Assembly: GCF_047303325.1 (NCBI RefSeq)
Contig: NZ_JBKBEX010000003.1
Coordinates: 1 to 64,000, forward strand
DNA from: Polaromonas sp047303325
GTDB lineage: Bacteria > Pseudomonadota > Gammaproteobacteria > Burkholderiales > Burkholderiaceae_C
Direction: 5' to 3'
DNA length: 64,000 nucleotides
Shown here: piece by piece, positions 42,987 through 51,688 of the stretch
How positions within the stretch are numbered: position 1 is the stretch's first letter
Layout: each line of letters starts with the position of its first letter
Translations under genes and position numbers: made by a program
Notes under the pieces: model-generated
The model's database searches: none
The model's input: only the letters and a program-made list of their open reading frames with translations
What the model was told of the DNA's origin: nothing

Positions 42987-43898
42987 TTAGAGGCTCAACA
43001 TCAGTTTCAGGTTTTGCACGGCGGCACCCGAAGCACCCTTGCCCAGGTTGTCCAGCCGCGCCACCAGCACGGCCTGGCGGTGCTCTTCATTGGCGAACAC
43101 GCGCAGTTCCATCTTGTTGGTGTCGTTGAGCGCCAGCGCATCGAGTTTGTTCGATTCGGGCGCGGCTTCCACGGTCACCCATTCGCTGCCGGCGTAATGT
43201 TTGGCGAGCATGTCCTGCAATTGCGCGCCGGTCGGCTTGCCGGGCAGCAGGTCCAGGTGCAGCGGCAGTTGCACCAGCATGCCCTGCTTGAAGTTGCCGA
43301 CGGAAGGGATGAACACCGGGCGGCGCGACAGGCCGGTGTATTTCATGATCTCGGGCAGGTGCTTGTGCTTCAGGCCCAGGCCGTAGAGCTCAAACGCGGG
43401 CGCGGTGCCGGCCTCGTAGTCTTCAATCATTTGTCGTCCGCCGCCGGAGTAACCGCTCACGGCGGGAAGGCTCAGGGGGAAATCGGCCGGTATCGCGCCG
43501 GCGTCGACCAGCGGGCGGATCAGCGCGATCGCGCCGGTGGCATAGCAGCCGGGGTTGCCGACACGGTCGGCGGCCGCCACGGCGGCGCGCTGCGTCTGCG
43601 TGAGTTCGGGAAAGCCGTAGACCCAGCCGGGCACGGTGCGGTGCGCGGTGGAGGCGTCGATGACCTTGGGTTTCTTGCCGGTCAGGGAGTCGATCATGGC
43701 CACCGATTCGCGCGCCGCATCGTCGTGCAGGCACAGGATCACCATGTCCACCTGCGCCATCAGCGCGCGCTTGGCCGCCGCATCCTTGCGCAGATCGGGC
43801 GCGATGCTGACCAGCTCGATTTGCGGCATGGCTTGCAGCCGTTCGCGGATCTGCAGGCCCGTGGTGCCGGCTTCTCCGTCAATAAAAACTTTGGGCAT
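42987..43898 (-). CDS. argC: N-acetyl-gamma-glutamyl-phosphate reductase, type 2
   Basis: NADPH-dependent reductase of arginine synthesis: N-acetylglutamyl phosphate to the semialdehyde. At 303 residues it belongs to the shorter type 2 ArgC class. The nucleotide motif is DGEAGTTGLQI, the catalytic Cys in GNPGCYATG. It is convergent with recX and divergent from sucC, so it is a monocistronic insertion in the recA-suc region. Confidence 0.93.
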   Translation of the reverse strand: MPKVFIDGEAGTTGLQIRERLQAMPQIELVSIAPDLRKDAAAKRALMAQVDMVILCLHDDAARESVAMIDSLTGKKPKVIDASTAHRTVPGWVYGFPELTQTQRAAVAAADRVGNPGCYATGAIALIRPLVDAGAIPADFPLSLPAVSGYSGGGRQMIEDYEAGTAPAFELYGLGLKHKHLPEIMKYTGLSRRPVFIPSVGNFKQGMLVQLPLHLDLLPGKPTGAQLQDMLAKHYAGSEWVTVEAAPESNKLDALALNDTNKMELRVFANEEHRQAVLVARLDNLGKGASGAAVQNLKLMLSL

Positions 43899-44184
43899 GA
43901 ATGAGGACTTCCAGGGACTGAGAACAGAACGAAATACGCAAATAAGGCAAATACAGGGGCGCGCCAGCAGGCCAAAAACGCCTTAAAAATGCCCAATTCG
44001 GGGCTATTTCGGGGTGTAAGCCGGGCACAAGAATTGTGCGTCGCACCATGATACAGTTCTGCGTTGCTGCCTGCAGTGACCGCCGACGTGGTTTTTTGGG
44101 CCGGTGTGGCCTGTTTCCGACACCCCACAGCCCTGTCCAAATCCCAGTTGCACCCCCTCTTTTACTGAATTCTGAAGGTCTTTC
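43899..44184 (+). promoter_or_regulatory. argC-sucC divergent leader region
   Basis: 286 bases with no supported gene. It must contain promoters for argC (minus) and sucCD (plus). The only clear structure is a hairpin GCACAA-GAA-TTGTGC (44025-44039), about 145 bases before sucC. A GAAGG ribosome site precedes the sucC ATG. I cannot assign the boxes confidently. Confidence 0.4.
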
Positions 44185-45345
<1,161 letters not shown>

Positions 45346-45363
45346 GCCCAGGAGAACACAAGC

Positions 45364-46257
45364 ATGTCGATCTACATCAACAAACACACCAAAGTCATCA
45401 CCCAGGGCATCACCGGCAAGACCGGCCAGTTCCACACCCGCATGTGCCGCGACTACGCGAACGGCAAAGAGGCGTTTGTGGCCGGTGTGAACCCCAAGAA
45501 AGCCGGCGAAGACTTCGAAGGCATCCCGATTTTCGCCAATGTGACCGAGGCCGCCAAGGCCACCGGCGCCACGGTGTCCGTCATCTATGTGCCACCCGCG
45601 GGCGCCGCCGCCGCGATCTGGGAAGCCGTGGAGGCCAATCTGGACCTGGCGATCTGCATTACCGAAGGCATTCCGGTCAAGGACATGCTGGAAGTGCGCA
45701 ACCGCATGAAGGCCAAGGAAGCCGCCGGCGGCAAGAAAACCCTGCTGCTGGGCCCCAACTGCCCAGGCCTGATCACGCCCGACGAAATCAAGATTGGCAT
45801 CATGCCGGGCCATATCCATCGCAAGGGCCGTATCGGCGTGGTCAGCCGCTCCGGTACGCTGACCTATGAAGCCGTGGCGCAGCTCACCGAAATCGGCCTG
45901 GGCCAGTCCAGCGCCGTGGGCATCGGCGGCGACCCGATCAACGGTCTCAAGCACATCGACGTGATGAAGGCCTTCAATGACGACCCGGACACCGACGCCG
46001 TCATCATGATCGGCGAAATCGGCGGCCCCGATGAAGCCGAAGCCGCCCAATGGTGCAAAGCCAACATGAAAAAACCCATCGTCGGCTTCATCGCCGGCGT
46101 GACGGCCCCGGCCGGCAAGCGCATGGGCCATGCGGGCGCGCTGATCTCCGGCGGCGCCGACACGGCCGACGCCAAGCTGGCCATCATGGAAGCCTGCGGC
46201 TTCACCGTGACGCGCAATCCTTCCGAAATGGCCAAACTGCTCAAAGCACTGCTGTGA
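45364..46257 (+). CDS. sucD: Succinyl-CoA synthetase alpha subunit
   Basis: Binds CoA and carries the phosphohistidine intermediate. 297 residues; CoA-binding Rossmann N-terminus (ITQGITGKTGQFHT), GGDPINGL, and the active His in GKRMGHAGALISG. AGGAG precedes the ATG. A rho-independent terminator follows at 46319-46343. Confidence 0.98.
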   Translation: MSIYINKHTKVITQGITGKTGQFHTRMCRDYANGKEAFVAGVNPKKAGEDFEGIPIFANVTEAAKATGATVSVIYVPPAGAAAAIWEAVEANLDLAICITEGIPVKDMLEVRNRMKAKEAAGGKKTLLLGPNCPGLITPDEIKIGIMPGHIHRKGRIGVVSRSGTLTYEAVAQLTEIGLGQSSAVGIGGDPINGLKHIDVMKAFNDDPDTDAVIMIGEIGGPDEAEAAQWCKANMKKPIVGFIAGVTAPAGKRMGHAGALISGGADTADAKLAIMEACGFTVTRNPSEMAKLLKALL

Positions 46258-46318
46258 ATAAGCAGTAATACGAATTCCGGCGGAAGCAGCCGGGGCGTAA
46301 ACTGAAAGCCATTTGAAA

Positions 46319-46343
46319 GAAAGCGCTCATCGGCGCTTTTTTT
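46319..46343 (+). terminator. Rho-independent terminator after sucCD
   Basis: AAAGCGC-loop-GCGCTTT followed by a T run; the loop is TCATCG. It lies 62 bases after the sucD stop and just before the terC ribosome site, so terC probably has its own promoter or relies on read-through. Confidence 0.8.
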
Positions 46344-46364
46344 CATTCATAACAGGAGATAGCC

Positions 46365-47066
46365 ATGTTTTTCGGACTGGACCTCGCGTCCCCGCTTTTC
46401 TGGAGTGCTTTTGGCTCCATCATCCTCGCCAACATCGTGCTGTCCGGCGACAACGCCGTGGTGATCGCCATGGCGGCGCGCACGCTCAAGCCCGAGCAGC
46501 GCGGCAAGGCCATCTTCTGGGGCAGCGCCGCGGCCATCGTCATGCGTATCGTGCTGACCATTGTGGCGATCCAGCTGCTGACCCTGCCCTACCTGAAACT
46601 CGTAGGCGCGATCCTGCTGGTCTACATCGGCGTGGACCTGCTCAAGGGCGAGGATGACGAAGACGGCGAAGGCCATGAAATCAACGGCATGATGGCCGCC
46701 ATCCGCACCATCCTGATCGCCGACCTGGTCATGAGCCTGGACAACGTGCTGGCTGTGGCCGCCGCCGCCAAGGGCAACCTGCCGCTGCTGATCCTGGGCC
46801 TGCTGGTGAGCATCCCGCTGATCATTTTCGGCGCCACTCTGCTGACCAAGGTCATGGAGCGCTTCCCCATCATCATCACCATAGGCGCCGCCCTGCTCGG
46901 TTTCCTGGCCGGCGAAATGCTGCTGACCGACCCGGCTGTGGCCGGCTATTTCGGCGCCGTCAGCGAGCAAACGGTGACCTTTGGCGGGATTCTGGGCGCT
47001 GTGCTGGTCGTGGCGCTGGGCACCTACCTCACCAAACGGCAGCAGAAAAACGCCCCTTCCGCCTGA
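46365..47066 (+). CDS. TerC-family integral membrane protein
   Basis: A 233-residue inner-membrane protein with about seven helices. Two internal repeats each carry the Asp-Asn motif (SGDNAVVIAMAA and SLDNVLAVAAAAKG), typical of TerC/YjbE proteins. Such proteins are linked to metal (manganese) efflux or metal loading of exported proteins. A cytoplasmic acidic loop (LKGEDDEDGEGHEING) lies between them. AGGAG precedes the ATG. A terminator follows. Confidence 0.9.
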   Translation: MFFGLDLASPLFWSAFGSIILANIVLSGDNAVVIAMAARTLKPEQRGKAIFWGSAAAIVMRIVLTIVAIQLLTLPYLKLVGAILLVYIGVDLLKGEDDEDGEGHEINGMMAAIRTILIADLVMSLDNVLAVAAAAKGNLPLLILGLLVSIPLIIFGATLLTKVMERFPIIITIGAALLGFLAGEMLLTDPAVAGYFGAVSEQTVTFGGILGAVLVVALGTYLTKRQQKNAPSA

Positions 47067-47117
47067 AATCCGCCCGCCAATCCCGCAGCAGCGGGACGGA
47101 GCGCGTTCCCTTGCCTG

Positions 47118-47140
47118 AAGCCCGCATGATGCGGGCTTTT
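47118..47140 (+). terminator. Rho-independent terminator after terC
   Basis: AAGCCCGCA-TGA-TGCGGGCTT, a 9-bp perfect stem with a three-base loop followed by T residues, 51 bases after the terC stop. Confidence 0.82.
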
Positions 47141-47381
47141 GCACATCCGCCGAAATACCACTTATTTGCAACAGTCGGCATGGCTGCCGTGCAAAAGTCC
47201 CTTGTCCAGCCGCACCCCGTCTGTTAATGTCCCCTATCAGGAGACTTGTAACCTGCCGAAACAAAGGGCGGCAGGCATCGTCTGGTGCGCCAAAACGACG
47301 GCGCTTACCGGGCGGCCGGTAATACAAAGCAATTAAAAATCGTCTAGCTTATGCACAGCGAAACAGGACAAGGGACGGGTA
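47141..47381 (+). promoter_or_regulatory. Leader/promoter region of the signalling cassette
   Basis: 241 bases without a gene. Two stem-forming repeats are visible: CCTGCC ... GGCAGG (47252-47275) and a perfect TTACCGG-GCGG-CCGGTAA (47305-47322), which ends 59 bases before the kinase GTG. They could be an operator or leader structures. No strong sigma-70 boxes are evident. Confidence 0.4.
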
Positions 47382-50129
47382 GTGGCCAAATCATCTAGAA
47401 AGCTGAGTCAGTTCTGGCGGGCCGACTGGTTTGTCGGTGTCCTGGTGGTGCTGGCCGTCCTTTTTCTGCACGGCCTGACCGATTTCTTCGGCACCCTGGA
47501 GCGCCGCTACTACGACTTCGCGAGCACCAGCACCTCGCGCCAGCCTTCCGACCGCATCGCCATCATCGCTATCGACGACCAGAGCATTGCCAACATCGGG
47601 CGCTGGCCCTGGCCGCGCGACGTGCATGCGCAGCTGATCGACCAGCTTTCGGCCGCCAAGGCCAAAACCATCGCGCACACGGCCTTTTTCTTCGAACCGC
47701 AGACGGACCGCGGGCTGGTGTTCATCCGCAAAATGAAGGAGGCGCTCGGTCCGGCCGCGGATCCGGCCGCCGCGACTCCTGGCGGCTTGCCCGAACAGCT
47801 CGGCAAGGTCATCGCCGAGGCCGAAGTCGCCCTGGACACCGACGCCAAGCTCGCGGCCAGTATGAGCAAGGCCGGCAACGTCCTGGTGCCCTCGGTTTTC
47901 CAACTGGGCGTACCGCAGGGCCGCCCCGACAATCCGCTGCCAGCTTATGCCCTGAAAAGCACGGTGGACGAAACCAACAATTTCTCGCTGCCGGCCATAC
48001 GCGGGCAGCAGCCCATCGAGCAGATAGGTGCGGCGGCCGCCGGCATCGCTCACCTCAACCAGCTGCCCGACGTGGACGGCGCCGTGCGCCAGGAACCGCT
48101 GTTGATCAATTACTACGGCAAGGCCGTGCCCTCCATGAGCCTGCTGGTGGCGGCCAAGAGCCTGAACCTCGGGCCGGCGGACATCAAGCTTAATGTGGGC
48201 GAGTCGGTGCAGATCGGCAAGCTGATGGTCAAGACCGACGAATCGGCCTTGATGCTGCCGCAGTTCTACAAGGGCAGGGACGGCCGGCCCGCTTTCGCGG
48301 TGGACTCGTTCTATGACGTGATCTCCGGAAAAATCCCGGCTGCCAAATACGCCGACAAGATCGTGATCATTGGTGCCACCGCTGCAGGCGTGGGCACCCA
48401 GTTCCCGACCCCGGCCGGCCCCGGACTTTCGCCGGCGGAAACCATTGCGCACATCACGTCCAGCATCCTGAGCGAGCATTTCATCGTGCAGCCGGGCTGG
48501 GGTGTGTGGGCCACTCTGGGGGTGCTGCTGCTGGTGGCCGGCTATCTGATTGCCGGCCTGCCCAGGCTGTCGGCGGGCAAGGCCGCCATCGTCACCCTGG
48601 TGCTGTTCGTGGTGCTGCTGGTAGTTGAATACAGCCTGCTGTCGGCGGCGGCGACCTGGCTCAAGTTCGTCTTCCCCGCTGCGCTTCTGGTTATAGGCCA
48701 CCTGGCGCTGACCACCAAGCGTTTCCTCATGACCGAGGCCGGCAAGCTCAAGTCCGACGAAGAGTCGGCCGAAACCAACCGCATGATGGGCCTGGCGCTG
48801 CAAGGCCAGGGCCAGCTCGACATGGCTTTCGACCGCTTCCGCCGCGTGCCCTTCACCGACGCGCTGATGGACAACATGAACAACCTCGCGCTGGACTTCG
48901 AGCGCAAGCGGCAGTTCAACAAGGCCCAGGCCGTGTACGAGTACATGGCCACTTACAACAAGAACCACAAGGACCTGCAGTCCAAGCTCAACCGCGCCAA
49001 AAACCTGTCGGAGACGGTCATCCTTGGCGGCAGCGGCTCCCACCCCGGCGGCACCATGCTGCTGGACGGCGGCGCCGTCGAAAAACCCATGCTGGGCCGC
49101 TACCAGGTGGAAAAAGAGCTGGGCAAGGGCGCCATGGGCGTGGTCTATCTCGGCAAGGACCCCAAGATAGGCCGTGTCGTGGCCATCAAGACCATGGCGC
49201 TGAGCCAGGAGTTCGAGGGCGAGGAGCTCGACGACGCGCGCGAGCGTTTCTTCCGCGAGGCCGAGACGGCCGGGCGCCTGCAGCACCAGAACATCGTGAC
49301 GATTTTTGATGCGGGCGAGGAGCACGACCTGGCCTACATCGCGATGGAATTCCTCAAGGGCAAGGACCTGGCCGACGTCACCAAGGACGGCAGCCTGCTG
49401 CCCGTGCCCAAGGTCCTGTCCATCGTGGCGCGGGTGGCCGAAGCCCTGGCCTACGCGCACAAGCAGAACGTGGTGCACCGGGATATCAAGCCGGCCAACA
49501 TCATGTATGAGATCGACAGCGATACGGTGAAGGTGACCGACTTCGGCATCGCCCGCATCACCGACTCCAGCAAGACCAAGACCGGCCTGGTGCTGGGCAC
49601 GCCCAGCTTCATGTCGCCCGAGCAGATCGCCGGCAAGAAGGTCGACGGGCGCTCGGACCTGTATTCGCTGGGGGTGATGCTGTTCCAGATGCTGGCCGGC
49701 GTGCTGCCTTTCCGGGGCGACTCCATGGCCGAACTGATGTACAAGATCGCCAACGAAGAGGCGCCGGACATCCGCATCATCCGCAAGGAGCTGCCCGCCC
49801 GGCTGGCCGAGGTGGTCGCGCTGTCGCTGGCCAAAAAACCCGAGCTTCGCTACCAGGATGGCGATCGTTTCGCCGCCGACCTGCGCGAGGTCATCGCGGC
49901 CCTGGAAGGCGGCGCGCCCCTGGCCGCCCCCGCTTCTTCGCCTCGTGCCGCCCCGCCGGCCGCGCCTGCGGCCACATTCGACGCCACCGTGGTGCAATCC
50001 GCCCCCGCCGCGCAGGCGGCCGAACCCAGGGCCTATGATGCCACCCAGGCCTTGAATGCCGGCGCAGCCCAGACCTTTGACAAAACCGTTGTCTCCAGGC
50101 CGCCCGCCGCCGACAAAGATACCCAGTGA
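47382..50129 (+). CDS. CHASE2-domain transmembrane serine/threonine protein kinase
   Basis: A 915-residue receptor kinase. One N-terminal helix (about 16-35), an extracytoplasmic CHASE2 sensor (about 36-365), three helices (about 370-445), then a cytoplasmic linker with a degenerate TPR-like pair (about 465-545). The Hanks-type kinase (about 570-835) is complete: GKGAMGVVY, VVAIKTM, HRDIKPANIM, DFGIAR, GTPSFMSPEQ. The Ala/Pro tail carries three acidic-x-Thr motifs (FDATVV, YDATQA, FDKTVV; Thr869, 888, 902) that may be phosphorylated for FHA binding. It starts with GTG. First gene of a six-gene unit with a PP2C phosphatase 13 bases downstream. Confidence 0.92.
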   Translation: MAKSSRKLSQFWRADWFVGVLVVLAVLFLHGLTDFFGTLERRYYDFASTSTSRQPSDRIAIIAIDDQSIANIGRWPWPRDVHAQLIDQLSAAKAKTIAHTAFFFEPQTDRGLVFIRKMKEALGPAADPAAATPGGLPEQLGKVIAEAEVALDTDAKLAASMSKAGNVLVPSVFQLGVPQGRPDNPLPAYALKSTVDETNNFSLPAIRGQQPIEQIGAAAAGIAHLNQLPDVDGAVRQEPLLINYYGKAVPSMSLLVAAKSLNLGPADIKLNVGESVQIGKLMVKTDESALMLPQFYKGRDGRPAFAVDSFYDVISGKIPAAKYADKIVIIGATAAGVGTQFPTPAGPGLSPAETIAHITSSILSEHFIVQPGWGVWATLGVLLLVAGYLIAGLPRLSAGKAAIVTLVLFVVLLVVEYSLLSAAATWLKFVFPAALLVIGHLALTTKRFLMTEAGKLKSDEESAETNRMMGLALQGQGQLDMAFDRFRRVPFTDALMDNMNNLALDFERKRQFNKAQAVYEYMATYNKNHKDLQSKLNRAKNLSETVILGGSGSHPGGTMLLDGGAVEKPMLGRYQVEKELGKGAMGVVYLGKDPKIGRVVAIKTMALSQEFEGEELDDARERFFREAETAGRLQHQNIVTIFDAGEEHDLAYIAMEFLKGKDLADVTKDGSLLPVPKVLSIVARVAEALAYAHKQNVVHRDIKPANIMYEIDSDTVKVTDFGIARITDSSKTKTGLVLGTPSFMSPEQIAGKKVDGRSDLYSLGVMLFQMLAGVLPFRGDSMAELMYKIANEEAPDIRIIRKELPARLAEVVALSLAKKPELRYQDGDRFAADLREVIAALEGGAPLAAPASSPRAAPPAAPAATFDATVVQSAPAAQAAEPRAYDATQALNAGAAQTFDKTVVSRPPAADKDTQ

Positions 50130-50142
50130 CAACACGAACAAG

Positions 50143-50928
50143 ATGATTTACGAGATTTGTACACATACCGACCCAGGGTTGACGCGGGACAACAACGAGG
50201 ATGCGGTGGCGTTTGACCCGGCGACGCGGCTGTGCATCCTGGCGGACGGCATGGGCGGTTACAACGCCGGTGAGATCGCCAGCGGCATGGCCGTGGCCTT
50301 CATCAAGTCGGAAATGGGGCGCTGGCTGTCCCAGGCCGGCCGTCATGCGAATGCCAAGGAAGTGCGCCGGGCGCTGGAAATCTGCGTGGAAAACGCCAAT
50401 CATTCGATTTTCAACGCGGCCAACTCCAATCCCCAGTACACGGGCATGGGCACTACGCTGGTCGTGGGCGTTTTCCAGGATGGGCGCCTGATGCTGGGCC
50501 ATATCGGCGATTCGCGCTGCTACCGCCTGCGCGGCCAGGAATTCCAGCAGATTACCAAGGACCATTCGCTGCTCCAGGAGCAGATCGACGCCGGGCTCAT
50601 CACGCCCGAGCAGGCGCTGACCTCCCTGAACAAGAACCTGGTGACGCGTGCCCTGGGCGTGGAAGACACCGTGCTGGTAGAGGTCAACGAACACCGCGTG
50701 GAGCCGGGCGATCTTTACCTGATGTGTTCCGACGGCCTGTCGGACATGGTGGTGGATCCGGGTATTGCCGCCATCCTGACAGGCGTGGGGACGCTGGAGC
50801 AGAAGTCAAAGCAGCTGATTGCGGCGGCGAACGAGGCCGGCGGACGCGATAATATTTCCGTCTTGCTGGCTTATGCGAAAGAAGACTCCGCCAAGCGCGG
50901 CCTTTTGTCGAGAATGCTGGGAAAATAA
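50143..50928 (+). CDS. PP2C-family protein serine/threonine phosphatase
   Basis: A soluble metal-dependent phosphatase of 261 residues, the expected antagonist of the upstream kinase. Motifs: RDNNEDAV, ADGMGGYNAGE, GHIGDSRCYRLR, MCSDGLSDMV, GGRDNISVLL. It resembles the Stp1/PppA group, which lacks a lid and reverses kinase action in threonine-phosphorylation pathways. The ATG at 50143 starts at the family N-terminus (MIYEICTHTDPG); it has only a weak ribosome site, suggesting translation coupled to the kinase gene. Confidence 0.92.
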   Translation: MIYEICTHTDPGLTRDNNEDAVAFDPATRLCILADGMGGYNAGEIASGMAVAFIKSEMGRWLSQAGRHANAKEVRRALEICVENANHSIFNAANSNPQYTGMGTTLVVGVFQDGRLMLGHIGDSRCYRLRGQEFQQITKDHSLLQEQIDAGLITPEQALTSLNKNLVTRALGVEDTVLVEVNEHRVEPGDLYLMCSDGLSDMVVDPGIAAILTGVGTLEQKSKQLIAAANEAGGRDNISVLLAYAKEDSAKRGLLSRMLGK

Positions 50929-50966
50929 GCGGTGACTGAAAATTTAAAAACAGACAGGAGTCGGCC

Positions 50967-51626
50967 ATGCCGAAAATGATCGTCTCTATTGACGGCGTTG
51001 TGATCAAGGAAGTCCAGTTGACGAAAGACAGGACGTCCCTGGGCCGCAGGCCCTACAACGATATCGTCATTGACAACCTCGCTGTCAGCGGGGAGCACGC
51101 CGTCCTGCAGATGTCTGGCAACGAGGTCTATCTTGAAGACCTCAACAGCACCAACGGCACCTACGTCAACGGCAAGGCCGTGAAGAAACTGTTGCTGCAA
51201 AACAGCGACACGGTGGAAATCGGCAAGTACAAGATCAAGTACGTGAACGAGGCCCAGCCTGCCGGTTTCGAAAAAACCATGATCATCAAGGCCGGCTCCG
51301 CGGGCCTGGTCGCGCCTCCCGCCGGTGCGCCGGCGGCGGCGCCCGCCGCCGACGTGGGCGGCAACATCAGCGCGGCCATCAAGGTTATGTCGGGTGCCGC
51401 CGCCGGCCGCGAAGTGGCGCTGGTCAAGGTGGTGACCACCATCGGAAAACCGGGTGTCGCGGTGGCCGCGATCACCAAACGGCCCCAGGGCTTTGTCGTG
51501 GCCCACGTGGAAGGGGCCGGGAAGCCGACCCTCAACGGCGCGCCTATAGGGGCCGAGCCTGTCATCCTGAAAAACGGCGACATGCTTGAGCTGGCCGGAA
51601 CGCAGATGCAGTTCGTCCAACATTGA
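50967..51626 (+). CDS. FHA-domain protein (tandem, second domain degenerate)
   Basis: A 219-residue phospho-threonine reader. The first FHA domain (about 5-95) is complete: LGRRPYNDIVI, LAVSGEHAVL, DLNSTNGTYVNG. After an Ala/Pro linker a second region (about 135-219) follows the same pattern but lacks the phosphate-binding Arg/Ser residues (TTIGKPGVAV, GKPTLNGAPI, LKNGDMLELAG). The linker begins FEKTMII (Thr104), like the Thr motifs in the kinase tail. It probably binds the phosphorylated kinase or is itself a substrate. AGGAG precedes the ATG. Confidence 0.9.
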   Translation: MPKMIVSIDGVVIKEVQLTKDRTSLGRRPYNDIVIDNLAVSGEHAVLQMSGNEVYLEDLNSTNGTYVNGKAVKKLLLQNSDTVEIGKYKIKYVNEAQPAGFEKTMIIKAGSAGLVAPPAGAPAAAPAADVGGNISAAIKVMSGAAAGREVALVKVVTTIGKPGVAVAAITKRPQGFVVAHVEGAGKPTLNGAPIGAEPVILKNGDMLELAGTQMQFVQH

Positions 51627-51688
51627 CCCGGGTGCCCGCCCGGGCTTCGCCATAACGCGAACCGTCAGCACCCAACACCCGAGGTCTC

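Noticed and set aside
47382..51626. Type VI secretion threonine-phosphorylation module
   Set aside because: Kinase, phosphatase and FHA genes recall PpkA-PppA-Fha, but no tss genes are present and the kinase has a CHASE2 sensor unlike PpkA.
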